A DNA stretch of 64,000 nt from Luteibacter jiangsuensis (GTDB taxonomy: Bacteria; Pseudomonadota; Gammaproteobacteria; Xanthomonadales; Rhodanobacteraceae), in assembly GCF_011742555.1 (NCBI RefSeq), contig NZ_JAAQQR010000001.1:620001-684000 (forward strand). The letters are read 5' to 3'. Below, piece after piece: positions 1 through 8,983 of this stretch (position 1 is the first letter of the stretch; each line of letters starts with the position of its first letter). The position numbers and the translations under genes were made by a program. The notes beneath the pieces were generated by a model, which made no database searches, was not told the origin of the DNA, and worked only from the letters and a program-made list of their open reading frames with translations.

Positions 1-1136
1 TCCGCGCCTACCACCGCTCGCGCGGCGAAGGCCATCGCGACATCTGCCTAATTCCGGAATCCGCGCACGGCACCAATCCGGCGTCCGCGCAGATGTGCGG
101 CATGACGGTGGTCGTCACGCGCTGCGACGCCAACGGCAACGTGGACGTGGACGACATCCGCGAGAAGGCGGAGAAGTACGCCGACCGCCTCGCCGCCATC
201 ATGATCACCTACCCCTCCACGCACGGCGTGTTCGAGGAAGACGTGGTCGCCATCTGCGAAGCCGTGCACAAGCATGGCGGCCAGGTGTACACCGACGGCG
301 CGAACATGAACGCGCTGGTTGGCGTGGCGAAGCCCGGCAAGTGGGGCTCGGACGTCTCCCACCTCAACCTGCACAAGACCTTCTGCATTCCGCACGGCGG
401 CGGCGGCCCGGGCGTGGGGCCCTGCGCGGTGAAGTCGCACCTCGCTCCGTTCCTGCCGCGCGCTTTCGGCGGCGAGGGCGACGTGGGCATGGTCAGCGCG
501 GCCACCTTCGGCTCCGCGTCGATCCTGCCGATCTCGTGGATGTACATCACGCTGATGGGCACGGAAGGACTGCGCAAGGCGACCCAGGTGGCCCTGCTCA
601 ACGCCAACTACATCGCCAGGCGCCTCGCGCCGCACTTCAAGACGCTTTACACCGGCCGCAACGGCCTCGTGGCGCACGAGTGCATCCTCGACCTGCGTCC
701 GCTCAAGGACGCCACGGGCGTGGGTGCCGAAGATGTGGCCAAGCGCCTGATCGACTTCGGCTTCCATGCGCCGACGCTGTCGTTCCCCGTCGCCGGCACG
801 CTCATGGTCGAGCCGACCGAGAGCGAGTCGCTGCACGAGCTCGACCGCTTCATCGACGCCATGATCCAGATCCGCGAGGAAATCCGCGCGGTGGAAGACG
901 GCCGCCTCGACCGCGAGGACAACCCGCTGCGCAACGCCCCGCACACGGCCACCATGGTCACGGGCAGCGAGTGGACGCACGCCTATCCGCGAGAACTTGC
1001 GGCCTTCCCGCTGCCGTCGCTGAAGCTGTCCAAGTACTGGCCGCCGGTGTCGCGCGTGGACAACGTGTACGGCGACAAGAACGTGATGTGCGCCTGCATC
1101 CCGATCGACGCCTATAAGGAAGACGTGGAGGCTTGA
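1..1136 (+). CDS. gcvP: Glycine dehydrogenase (decarboxylating), P-protein, C-terminal part
   Basis: This is the 3' end of the P-protein of the glycine cleavage system, which decarboxylates glycine with PLP and passes the aminomethyl group to the lipoyl H-protein. The frame is open from base 3, so the gene starts outside the window; about 377 residues remain of a protein that is usually about 950 residues. The PLP lysine lies in [17 protein letters not shown] (near base 375), the hallmark of the family, and the [10 protein letters not shown] motif opens the fragment. It is followed by a strong intrinsic terminator, so it ends its transcription unit. Confidence 0.95.
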   Translation, partial: RAYHRSRGEGHRDICLIPESAHGTNPASAQMCGMTVVVTRCDANGNVDVDDIREKAEKYADRLAAIMITYPSTHGVFEEDVVAICEAVHKHGGQVYTDGANMNALVGVAKPGKWGSDVSHLNLHKTFCIPHGGGGPGVGPCAVKSHLAPFLPRAFGGEGDVGMVSAATFGSASILPISWMYITLMGTEGLRKATQVALLNANYIARRLAPHFKTLYTGRNGLVAHECILDLRPLKDATGVGAEDVAKRLIDFGFHAPTLSFPVAGTLMVEPTESESLHELDRFIDAMIQIREEIRAVEDGRLDREDNPLRNAPHTATMVTGSEWTHAYPRELAAFPLPSLKLSKYWPPVSRVDNVYGDKNVMCACIPIDAYKEDVEA

Positions 1137-1158
1137 AGCCTCCGCAAGGGCCAGACTG

Positions 1159-1191
1159 GGCCGTCCTGCCAACGCAGGGCGGCCTTTTTTT
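1159..1191 (+). terminator. Intrinsic terminator of gcvP
   Basis: An 11-bp stem (GGCCGTCCTGC against GCAGGGCGGCC, one G-T wobble) with a 4-nt loop is followed directly by seven T residues, 22 bases after the gcvP stop. Confidence 0.92.
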
Positions 1192-1216
1192 GATTCTTCA
1201 CGCGGTCGAGGCCCCA

Positions 1217-1296
1217 TGTGGGAGCCGGCTCTGCCGGCGATCCCGCGGCAGCGGGCACTCTCGCGAAGACGTATCGCCGCTGAAGCGGCTCCCACA
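1217..1296. repeat. REP-like palindrome, copy A
   Basis: The unit starts TGTGGGAGCCGGCT and ends AGCGGCTCCCACA, with inner hairpins CCGGCTctgCCGGC and GCCGCTgaaGCGGC. The same layout occurs at 36890, 41892, 53780, 61113 and 63868. It lies between gcvP and the carbonic anhydrase gene. No transposase of the RAYT type is present in the window. Confidence 0.85.
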
Positions 1297-1396
1297 GGCT
1301 GGGCGCCATACTCCCGCGAATCCCCTGCGCGCCGCTTTGGCATAAACTTCGCCGGTTGCCGCGCCCTCGCGCGGCCCGATCTGCCGAGGTGAACGC

Positions 1397-2062
1397 ATGA
1401 CCCAGGATACCCCCCGCGACGACAGCCTCCTTGGCCTGCTCAAAGGCGTCGAGGACTTCAGCCACAAGGTCTTCCCCGAGCGCGAGCAGCTCTTCAGCGA
1501 ACTGGCCGAAGGCCAGAGCCCCCACACCCTGTTCATCACCTGCGCCGATTCCCGCGTGGTACCGGAGATGATCACCCAGACCCAGCCGGGCGAGCTTTTC
1601 GTCTGCCGCAATATCGGCAACATCGTGCCGGGCTACGGCGAGATGCTGGGCGGCGTGTCGGCGGTGGTGGAGTTCGCCGTCATGGTGCTGCGTGTCCGCC
1701 ACGTCGTGATCTGCGGCCACACCGACTGCGGTGCCATGAAGGGCCTGCTGAACCCCGATTCCACGCGCGACCTGCCCACCGTCGAGGCATGGCTGCGCAA
1801 CGCCCAGGCCGCCAAGAGCGCCGTGTTCGCGCGCAAGCTCGAAGGCGCGGCCGCCATGAACGCCCTGATCGAAGAAAACGTTCGCCTGCAACTCGCGCAC
1901 CTGCGCACCCATCCGGCCGTCGCAGCGGCACGGGCCAATGACGCCATCAGCCTGCAAGGCTGGGTATACGACATCGGCGACGGCACTGTCTCCGTGCTCG
2001 ACGGTGCCACCGACCGCTTCATTCCCCTGGCGGAAGCGATCCGTCGCGAGAACGGCGTGTGA
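1397..2062 (+). CDS. Beta-class carbonic anhydrase
   Basis: This 221-residue protein should interconvert CO2 and bicarbonate in the cytoplasm. The zinc ligands of beta-carbonic anhydrases are visible: Cys49 with the Asp-Arg dyad in ITCADSR, and His108/Cys111 in GHTDCGAMKG. Length and motif spacing fit the family. An RBS-like GAGGTGA lies just before ATG 1397. Its TGA overlaps the GTG start of the next gene by four bases (GTGA), so it is probably translationally coupled to the bestrophin-like channel. A channel of that family could move bicarbonate or another anion, which would link the pair, but this is inference. Confidence 0.93.
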   Translation: MTQDTPRDDSLLGLLKGVEDFSHKVFPEREQLFSELAEGQSPHTLFITCADSRVVPEMITQTQPGELFVCRNIGNIVPGYGEMLGGVSAVVEFAVMVLRVRHVVICGHTDCGAMKGLLNPDSTRDLPTVEAWLRNAQAAKSAVFARKLEGAAAMNALIEENVRLQLAHLRTHPAVAAARANDAISLQGWVYDIGDGTVSVLDGATDRFIPLAEAIRRENGV

Positions 2063-2934
2063 TCCTGCCTGGACGCGCCCATCTCGGGCACATCCTGCAC
2101 TACGTCGGCAAACCGTTGGTGTGGCTGCTGGCGTGGGACATCGCCGTCACCGCGTTCTGGTACCTCGTGCAGCCGGTGTGGATCGAGTTTCCCAGCCTCC
2201 CCATTACGCTGCTGGGCTCCGCGGTCGCCGTCTATCTGAGTTTCCGCAACACCACCGCCTATGCGCGCTGGTGGGAGGCTCGCACGCTGTGGGGCGCGAT
2301 GGTGAACGCATCGCGCACCCTCGCACGCGACGCGCTTACGCTGCTGGCGGATCGGCAGGTCGCGGCACGTGTGGTCCATCGCCAGATCGCCTACGTGCAT
2401 GCGCTGCGCATGCACCTGCGCCGGCAGACGCCGTGGGACGAACTGGAAGGCCGTCTTCCCGCCGACGAAGTCGAACGCCTGCACGGCGTGCTCAACGTGC
2501 CCAATGCCATTCATTCGCGCACGGCTGCGACCATCGCCGACACGGGAACGGATCCCATCCTGCTCGCCACTTTCGCGCGCACGCTGGCCGACATCTCGAA
2601 CGCGCAGGGCGGCATGGAGCGCATCAAGAACACACCGCTGCCCCAGCAATACGCCGTCTATCCGGCCATCTTCACGCACGGCTTCTGTCTCCTGCTGCCC
2701 CTGGGCCTGGTCGAAACCCTCGGCCTCTATACGCCGCTCGGTTCCACCGTGGCGGGCTTTCTCTTCCTCGCCCTGCTGCAGATCGGCAACGACATGCAGA
2801 ACCCGTTCGAAAACAAGGAAGACGATGTGCCGCTGACCGCCCTCACGCGCGGCATCGAGATCGACCTGCGCGACGGGCTCGGCGAAGCGCATGGCCTGCA
2901 ACCCGTACAGCCGGTCGACGGCATTCTCTGGTAG
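2059..2934 (+). CDS. Bestrophin-like (YneE/UPF0187) membrane channel
   Basis: A 291-residue inner-membrane protein of the bacterial bestrophin family. Hydrophobic segments occur near residues 15-40 and 45-60 and again near residues 210-250. The family signature FRNTTAYARWWEARTLWGA follows the second helix. It starts with GTG 2059, overlapping the stop codon of the carbonic anhydrase gene. Bacterial members form pentameric ion channels; the ion carried here cannot be read from sequence. Cotranscription with a carbonic anhydrase suggests bicarbonate or pH handling. Confidence 0.85.
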   Translation: MILPGRAHLGHILHYVGKPLVWLLAWDIAVTAFWYLVQPVWIEFPSLPITLLGSAVAVYLSFRNTTAYARWWEARTLWGAMVNASRTLARDALTLLADRQVAARVVHRQIAYVHALRMHLRRQTPWDELEGRLPADEVERLHGVLNVPNAIHSRTAATIADTGTDPILLATFARTLADISNAQGGMERIKNTPLPQQYAVYPAIFTHGFCLLLPLGLVETLGLYTPLGSTVAGFLFLALLQIGNDMQNPFENKEDDVPLTALTRGIEIDLRDGLGEAHGLQPVQPVDGILW

Positions 2935-3046
2935 CTCGATCGGGCCACGGTCGCGCCGCCCGCCACCGTTGCCTGGCCCCGCGGCACGCGATCCCTGATA
3001 TAACGGGATTTCAATCGAGATAAATCGATAGCTGCCGGAGGTTACC

Positions 3047-5452
3047 TTGCGCACCATTCGTCCCCTCGCCGTTGTTGCCGCCCTGCTCCCTGCCCTCGCG
3101 GCGGCGGCCTCCGGCCCCGCCGAGCTGGTGAATCCGCTCATCGGCACCACCAATGGCGGCAACGTCTTTCCGGGTGCCGTCGTGCCTTTCGGCATGCTGC
3201 AATTCAGTCCCGAGGCCTCGCCGTTGCCGGGCAAGAAGGCGCCCATCGCGGCGCCGGGCGGCTACGAATATCGCGCCGATGCCATCCGGGGTTTCAGCCT
3301 CACCAACGTCGAAGGCTGGGGCTGCGCCGGCGCGTCGGGCGACGTGCCCCTCATGCCGATCACGCAGGACGTGACCACGTCGCCCTCCAGCGACTTCCGC
3401 CACGCGTACGCATCGAAGTTCTCGCACGCGAACGAAACCGCGAAGGCCGGGCACTACCGCGTGGCGCTGGACAACGGCGTGGAAGTGGACCTCACCGCCG
3501 CCCTGCATAGCGGCGCGGCCCGATTCGCCTTCCCCGCCGGCAAGCCGGCGAACGTGCTTGTGCGCGTATCGGATTCGGAAGTGGGTTCGGAAGAGGCGAA
3601 GGTCGCCGTCGACACGGCGCATGCCAGGGTCTCGGGTGAAGTCACCAGCGGCAACTTCTGCGGTTACATCAACGAAGCCGATCGCCGCAGCTATTACACG
3701 CTCTATTTCGTGGCGGAGTTCGACCAGCCGTTCGCCGCCACCGGTGCCTGGCATGACGGAACGGTCGAAAAAGGCGGCACGCACGCCCAGGGCGGCACGG
3801 GGTACGGACCGAAGGGCTTCCCCGAGGCAGGCAAGGGGTCGGGCGCCTGGGTCGGCTTCGCCAAGGGCACGCGCGATGTGAACGTGCGAATCGGCATTTC
3901 CTATGTGAGCTCCGCGAACGCGCAAGCCAACCTGGACGCCGAGATTCCGAAGGGCACCCGCTTCGAGTCCGTGCGCGACAAGGCCGTGGCCGCGTGGAAC
4001 GAACGCCTCTCGCATATCGACGTGCAGGGCGGCACGCCGGACCAGCGCACCGTGTTCTATACGGCGCTGTACCACGCGCTGATGCACCCCAACGTCTTCA
4101 GCGACGTGAACGGCGAATACCGTGGCTTCGACGGCAAGACCCATCGCGTCGCGGGAAACCAGAAAGCCCAGTACGCGAACTTCTCCGGCTGGGACGTCTA
4201 TCGCTCGCAGTTGCCGCTCGTCGCATGGCTGGAACCCAAGACCGCCGGCGACATCGCACAGAGCCTCTATAACCAGGCGCAACAGAACGGCGGCGTGTGG
4301 GATCGCTGGACGCACAACAACGGCGGCACGCACGTCATGAACGGCGACCCCGCCGCGCCATCCGTCGCAGGCATCTACGCCTTCGGTGCGCGCGATTTCG
4401 ACGCAAAGGGGGCCCTCGCCTCCCTGGTGCACGCGGCCGACCATCCCACGGCGCTGGATACCTCGCACGACGGCTGCGAAGTGGAATGCGTGGGGCAGCG
4501 CCCGGGCCTCGACGCGTGGCTGAAGCTGCACTACATCCCGGTCGGTGCGCCGGCCTGGGGCCCGGCCGCCGACACGCTCGAAACCGTGGCTGCCGAATTC
4601 GGCATCAGTGCGCTTGCCGGGCGTCTGGGCGACAAGGACACCGCTGCCCGCTTCCTCGAGCGCGCGCAGTACTGGCGCAACCTGTTCGACCCCAAGGCCA
4701 CGCCGGAAGGCGGTTACATCCGCAACCGCAATGCCGACGGCAGCTGGGCCCTGATAAAGGACGACGAGAAGGAAGCACCGCACGCCTTCACACCGTCGAC
4801 GGAGGACGGTTTCGTGGAGGGCAGCGCTGCCCAGTACGTGTGGATGGTGCCCTTCAACGTCGGTGGCCTGTTCGACGCCATGGGCGGGCGGGAGAAGGCG
4901 CGCAAGCGGCTCGACGCGTTCTTCTATCAGCCCGACGGCAGCTTCGCGGTCACGAAGTCCGGCCCCCTGCACGCCGAACTCGACAACGAGCCGTCCATCG
5001 GCACGCCCTGGCTCTACAACTACGCCGGGCAGCCGTGGAAAACGCAGGAGCTGGTCCGCCGCGTGCTCGATACCATCTGGCTGAACGCCCCGAACGGCAT
5101 TCCGGGCAACGACGATCTCGGCGAGATGTCGTCGTGGTATGTCTTCGCCGCGCTCGGCGTCTATCCGGCCATTCCCGGCCGCGCCGAACTGGTGGTGGGC
5201 AGCCCCCTCTTCACGCACGCCGTGGTGCACAGGCCGGAAGGCGACGTGATCATCGATGCGCCGAACGCCGGCGCCGGCAAACCGTATGTCACCGCATTGA
5301 AGGTGAACGGCAAGGCATCCTCGCGCGCCTGGTTGCCGGAGTCGTTCGCATTGAAGGGCGGCACGCTGGAACTCGACCTCTCGGACAAGCCGAACAAGGC
5401 GTGGGCCACGAAGGAAGCGGACGCCCCGCCCTCCTTCGACGCGAAGCGCTGA
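3047..5452 (+). CDS. Secreted GH92 alpha-mannosidase
   Basis: An 801-residue glycoside hydrolase of family 92, calcium-dependent exo-alpha-mannosidases acting on N-glycans and yeast mannan. A signal peptide (residues 1-20, ending ALAAAASG) predicts export. Family motifs include NPLIGTTNGGNVFPGAVVPFG near the N-terminus and the catalytic-region strings NDDLGEMSSWYVFAALGVYP near residue 690. The start is TTG 3047 with a GGAG Shine-Dalgarno 7 bases upstream; no better ATG exists before the signal sequence. It stands alone, about 10 kb from a second GH92 gene (16250) with which it probably shares a substrate class. The exact linkage specificity is not predictable here. Confidence 0.92.
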   Translation: MRTIRPLAVVAALLPALAAAASGPAELVNPLIGTTNGGNVFPGAVVPFGMLQFSPEASPLPGKKAPIAAPGGYEYRADAIRGFSLTNVEGWGCAGASGDVPLMPITQDVTTSPSSDFRHAYASKFSHANETAKAGHYRVALDNGVEVDLTAALHSGAARFAFPAGKPANVLVRVSDSEVGSEEAKVAVDTAHARVSGEVTSGNFCGYINEADRRSYYTLYFVAEFDQPFAATGAWHDGTVEKGGTHAQGGTGYGPKGFPEAGKGSGAWVGFAKGTRDVNVRIGISYVSSANAQANLDAEIPKGTRFESVRDKAVAAWNERLSHIDVQGGTPDQRTVFYTALYHALMHPNVFSDVNGEYRGFDGKTHRVAGNQKAQYANFSGWDVYRSQLPLVAWLEPKTAGDIAQSLYNQAQQNGGVWDRWTHNNGGTHVMNGDPAAPSVAGIYAFGARDFDAKGALASLVHAADHPTALDTSHDGCEVECVGQRPGLDAWLKLHYIPVGAPAWGPAADTLETVAAEFGISALAGRLGDKDTAARFLERAQYWRNLFDPKATPEGGYIRNRNADGSWALIKDDEKEAPHAFTPSTEDGFVEGSAAQYVWMVPFNVGGLFDAMGGREKARKRLDAFFYQPDGSFAVTKSGPLHAELDNEPSIGTPWLYNYAGQPWKTQELVRRVLDTIWLNAPNGIPGNDDLGEMSSWYVFAALGVYPAIPGRAELVVGSPLFTHAVVHRPEGDVIIDAPNAGAGKPYVTALKVNGKASSRAWLPESFALKGGTLELDLSDKPNKAWATKEADAPPSFDAKR

Positions 5453-5491
5453 CGAACGTCCGCACGTTCGGCAGCGGGAAGCGCGCCGGGG

Positions 5492-7666
5492 TCAGGTACC
5501 CCGGCGCAACCTCAAGGCGTTTCCTACCACCGACACCGAACTGAGGCTCATCGCCAGCGCCGCGATCATGGGCGACAGGGTGATGCCGAAGAACGGATAA
5601 AGCACACCGGCCGCCACCGGTACGCCCACCGCGTTGTACACGAAGGCGAAGAACAGGTTCTGGCGGATATTCTTCACCGTTTCCCGCGACAGCGCCCGCG
5701 CCCGCGCGATACCGGCAAGGTCGCCCTTCAGGAGCGTGACCGACGCGCTCTGGATGGCGATGTCGCTGCCGTTGCCCATGCCGATGCCCACGTCGGCGGC
5801 AGCCAGTGCCGGAGCATCGTTCACGCCGTCGCCCGCCATCGCCACCGTGGCGCCCCCGCGCTTCAATTCGGCGACGAGATGCGCTTTGTCTTCCGGCGAG
5901 ATGCCTGCGTGCACCTCATCGATGGGCAAGGACGATGCCACCGCCTTCGCCGTCGCCTCGTTATCGCCCGTGGCCATAACCAGGCGCACGCCGGCCGCGT
6001 GCAGCGCATCCAGCGCAGGCTGCGAGGAGGGCTTCACGGCGTCGGCGAGGGACAGCAGCGCCGCGAGACGGCCATCCACGGCGAGATACATCGCGGTCGC
6101 ACCGCCGGCACGTGCCGCGTCGGCCGCTGCCTCGGCGGCGCGCGCGTCGACGTGCCGTTCATTCATGAGGCCGATGTTTCCCAGCGCCACGTCGTGCCCG
6201 CCGACCCGCCCGGTCACGCCGCGACCCACGGTGGACTGGAATCCCGACACGTCGTCGGTGCGAATGCCCTCGCCCTCCGCCGCCGCCACGATTGCCGCGG
6301 CAAGCGGATGCTCGCTGGGACGCTCCACGGCCGCTGCCAGCGCAAGCGCTTCCGCGCGCTCCATGCCGAAGGGCTGGATGTCCACAAGCGCGGGCTTCCC
6401 TTCGGTGAGGGTGCCTGTCTTGTCGAACACCAGGGTGTCCACATCGCGCAGCCGCTCGATCGCCGCCGCGTCCCGAAAGAGCACGCCGCCGCGGGCGCCG
6501 CGGCCGCTCGCCACCATGATGGACATCGGCGTGGCGAGGCCCAGCGCGCAGGGACAGGCAACGATGAGCACGCTCACCGCCGCGACGAGCGCATGCGCCA
6601 GCGCAGGCGCCGGCCCCACGAACCACCACACGGCGAAGGCCAGCAGCGCTACCGCTACCACGGCGGGCACGAACCACGCGGCAACCTTGTCCGCCACGCG
6701 CTGCAACGGTGCGCGCGAGCGTTGCGCCTCGGCCACCATTGTCACGATGCGCGAGAGCACCGTGTCGTTGCCCACGTGCTCCACGCGCATGAGCAAGGCA
6801 CCATGCTGGTTCTGCGTGCCGCCGGTGAGCCTTTCGCCCGGCCGCTTCGCGACAGGCACGGCTTCGCCCGTAAGCATCGATTCGTCCACATGGCTCTCTC
6901 CCTCGAGCACGCTTCCATCGGCCGGCACCTTCTCGCCGGGCCGCACCCGCAGGCGATCGCCCACCCGGAGGCTGTCCAGCGGCACATCCTCTTCCGTGCC
7001 GTCGCCTCCCAGCCGCCGCGCCGTCTTGGGCACCAGTCCCAACAGCCCGCGAAGCGCCTCGCCGGTGCGCCGGCGGGCGCGCCCTTCGAGGAAATCGCCG
7101 AGGGTCACCAGCGTGACGATCACCGCGGCCGATTCGAAATAGACGTCCACATGCCCATGCATGCCGCGCATGGCGGGCGGGAAAAGCGACGGCGCCAGGA
7201 AGGCCACCGCGCTGTAAAGCCACGCCACACCCGTGCCCAGCGCGATCAGCGTGTACATGTTCGGCGACCAGGGAACCAGCGAACGCCAGCCCCGGACGAA
7301 GAACGGTGCACCGCCCCACAGCACCACCACGGTGGCCAGCACCGCCTCGCTCCACCGGGCGACCGTGGCCCATGGCTCAGGCCACATCCAGCCGAACAGG
7401 TGCGGCCCCATCGCCACCGCCACGACTGGGATCGTCAGGACGGCGAGAATCGCAAGGCGCCTCGCGAGCGCGCGGGCCTCGCCGTCATCGACGTCGAGCG
7501 TAGGCTGGGCCGGTTCGAGCGCCATGCCGCACTTCGGGCAGGCGCCGGGGCCTTCCTGGCGCACCTCCGGATGCATGGGGCAGGTATAAATCGTTCCCGC
7601 CGGGGCCGGCGCCACGTTTTTCTGCGGCGTCGCGGCGGCGCCGTGCGAACAGCAGCTGTGGCTCAT
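5492..7666 (-). CDS. Copper-type P1B ATPase (CPx efflux pump)
   Basis: A 724-residue heavy-metal translocating P-type ATPase that should export Cu(I) across the inner membrane. Instead of an N-terminal HMA domain it carries the short zinc-ribbon-like domain YTCPMHPE...[10 protein letters not shown] (about residues 27-51), after a Cys/His-rich start (MSHSCCSHG). The transmembrane CPC site is [11 protein letters not shown], the phosphorylated Asp is in DKTGTLTEG, and the hinge is [10 protein letters not shown]. The start is ATG 7666, which overlaps the stop of the MerR regulator by four bases (ATGA). The frame continues upstream without stops, but that extension reads the regulator gene out of frame and is not coding. 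Confidence 0.93.
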   Translation of the reverse strand: MSHSCCSHGAAATPQKNVAPAPAGTIYTCPMHPEVRQEGPGACPKCGMALEPAQPTLDVDDGEARALARRLAILAVLTIPVVAVAMGPHLFGWMWPEPWATVARWSEAVLATVVVLWGGAPFFVRGWRSLVPWSPNMYTLIALGTGVAWLYSAVAFLAPSLFPPAMRGMHGHVDVYFESAAVIVTLVTLGDFLEGRARRRTGEALRGLLGLVPKTARRLGGDGTEEDVPLDSLRVGDRLRVRPGEKVPADGSVLEGESHVDESMLTGEAVPVAKRPGERLTGGTQNQHGALLMRVEHVGNDTVLSRIVTMVAEAQRSRAPLQRVADKVAAWFVPAVVAVALLAFAVWWFVGPAPALAHALVAAVSVLIVACPCALGLATPMSIMVASGRGARGGVLFRDAAAIERLRDVDTLVFDKTGTLTEGKPALVDIQPFGMERAEALALAAAVERPSEHPLAAAIVAAAEGEGIRTDDVSGFQSTVGRGVTGRVGGHDVALGNIGLMNERHVDARAAEAAADAARAGGATAMYLAVDGRLAALLSLADAVKPSSQPALDALHAAGVRLVMATGDNEATAKAVASSLPIDEVHAGISPEDKAHLVAELKRGGATVAMAGDGVNDAPALAAADVGIGMGNGSDIAIQSASVTLLKGDLAGIARARALSRETVKNIRQNLFFAFVYNAVGVPVAAGVLYPFFGITLSPMIAALAMSLSSVSVVGNALRLRRGT

Positions 7667-8079
7667 GCGCCCGGCTCCGCCAGTGCCTTGAGGATCGGAC
7701 AGTCTTCCGGGGCGCCGTGCCCGGGACAGGCCTCGACGAGTTCCGCCAGGCCGTCCCGAACGCGCTGCAGTTCGGCAATTCGCGCCTCGATGGCGTGCAA
7801 CCTGGCAGCGGCGCGCTCGCGCACGCCTTCCACGCCGCCGTGCCGGTCGGCAGACAAGGCAAGGAGCTCGCGAACCTCCTCGAGCGTGAACCCCAGATCC
7901 TTCGCACGGCGGATGAAGCGCAGCCGCGCGACGGTGCCGGAGTCGTATTCGCGGTAACCGGAGGGGCGGCGCCTCGGCTCGGGAAGCAGCCCTTCCCGCT
8001 CGTAGAACCGGATCGTATCGATGGCGACGCCGGCGCTCTGCGCGACGCGGCCGATGGTGAGGGCGGTTTGTGTGGTCAT
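7663..8079 (-). CDS. MerR-family metal-responsive regulator (CueR/HmrR-like)
   Basis: A 138-residue regulator: MerR winged helix at residues 8-75 ([25 protein letters not shown]), a dimerisation helix, and a C-terminal metal loop [12 protein letters not shown] with two cysteines nine residues apart, as in Cu(I)-sensing CueR/HmrR proteins. It is the first gene of a two-gene operon with the copper ATPase and presumably activates it when copper rises. The MerR-type promoter lies directly upstream, and its predicted start site falls on the ATG, so the mRNA may be leaderless. Zinc or lead response cannot be excluded. Confidence 0.9.
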   Translation of the reverse strand: MTTQTALTIGRVAQSAGVAIDTIRFYEREGLLPEPRRRPSGYREYDSGTVARLRFIRRAKDLGFTLEEVRELLALSADRHGGVEGVRERAAARLHAIEARIAELQRVRDGLAELVEACPGHGAPEDCPILKALAEPGA

Positions 8080-8085
8080 GGGGCA

Positions 8086-8117
8086 AGTCTAGACCCTTGA
8101 TGTAGGTCTAGAGTCAA
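8086..8117 (-). promoter_or_regulatory. MerR-type promoter and operator
   Basis: Reading the minus strand, TTGACT (8117-8112) is followed after an unusually long 20-bp spacer by TAGACT (8091-8086). A perfect dyad TCTAGACC/GGTCTAGA (8088-8095 and 8105-8112) fills the spacer. An over-long spacer with a central dyad is the signature of promoters activated by MerR proteins through DNA untwisting. The start codon is only 7 bases below the -10 box. Confidence 0.8.
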
Positions 8118-8251
8118 CAGGCCCGTCGAGAGGCCCGTCCGGAGCCCGAACCCGTCTTCACGATCCATTTGCTTGCGCTGGATCACCAGCCCCCCGTGCC
8201 GTGCGCACTAGCGTCTGTCGTCATCCGCAGGCAAGTAGCGAGCGTGCCCGC

Positions 8252-8983
8252 ATGTCACCGTCCCCGTTGCCGTCACAACCTGCCCCGGTCTTCCGCGCGC
8301 GGGGCCTCACCAAGGTGTACCGGATGGGCGAGGTGGAAGTACACGCGCTGCGCGGGGTCGACCTGGACCTGTTTCCCGGCGAGTTCGTCGTGCTGCTGGG
8401 ACCATCGGGCAGCGGCAAATCCACGCTTCTCAATATCCTTGGTGGACTCGATGCGCCGACGGGGGGCGAGGTCTGGTACGTCGACCATTGCCTTACCGGA
8501 GCCGACGACCGGGCGCTCACCCAGTTCCGCCGCGAGCATGTGGGCTTCGTCTTCCAGTTCTACAACCTGATACCCAGCCTGACCGCGCGCGAAAACGTGG
8601 CCATCGTGACCGATCTGGCCGAGCGCCCCATGCGGCCGGAAGAGGCGCTGGATCGCGTCGGACTGGGTGACCGTCTCGATCATTTTCCCGCGCAGATGTC
8701 CGGCGGCGAACAACAACGCGTGGCGATCGCCCGTGCGATCGCGAAACGCCCGGCCGTCCTTCTCTGCGACGAACCCACCGGCGCCCTCGATTCGAGCACC
8801 GGCATTCGTGTGCTTGAAACACTGGAACAAGTGAATGCGGAGCTCGGTACCACGACCGTCGTGATTACCCACAATGCCGGCATCGGGGCCATGGCCCATC
8901 GGGTCCTGTACCTCGCCGACGGGCGCATCGTGCGCGAGGTGAGGCCGCCACGGCGAACACCCGCAAGGGAGCTCAACTGGTGA
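8252..8983 (+). CDS. ABC transporter ATP-binding protein (MacB/LolD type)
   Basis: A 243-residue ATPase. Walker A is GPSGSGKST, the signature [15 protein letters not shown] and Walker [13 protein letters not shown], typical of the ATPases that energise FtsX-type mechanotransmission permeases. Start ATG 8252 (MSPSPLP) was chosen; an in-frame GTG at 8201 would add 17 residues of no family character. Its TGA overlaps the start of the permease gene (GTGA, 8980-8983), so ATPase, permease and the HlyD-type adaptor downstream form one operon and one export machine. The substrate is unknown. Confidence 0.93.
   Translation: MSPSPLPSQPAPVFRARGLTKVYRMGEVEVHALRGVDLDLFPGEFVVLLGPSGSGKSTLLNILGGLDAPTGGEVWYVDHCLTGADDRALTQFRREHVGFVFQFYNLIPSLTARENVAIVTDLAERPMRPEEALDRVGLGDRLDHFPAQMSGGEQQRVAIARAIAKRPAVLLCDEPTGALDSSTGIRVLETLEQVNAELGTTTVVITHNAGIGAMAHRVLYLADGRIVREVRPPRRTPARELNW

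Noticed and set aside
3011-5230. A 739-codon minus frame opposite the first GH92 gene
   Set aside because: Composition is that of an antisense shadow and the plus-strand protein has a signal peptide and family motifs.
7667-8086. N-terminal extension of the copper ATPase frame
   Set aside because: The extension reads the MerR gene in another frame; the ATGA overlap and the Cys-rich MSHSCCSHG start support 7666.
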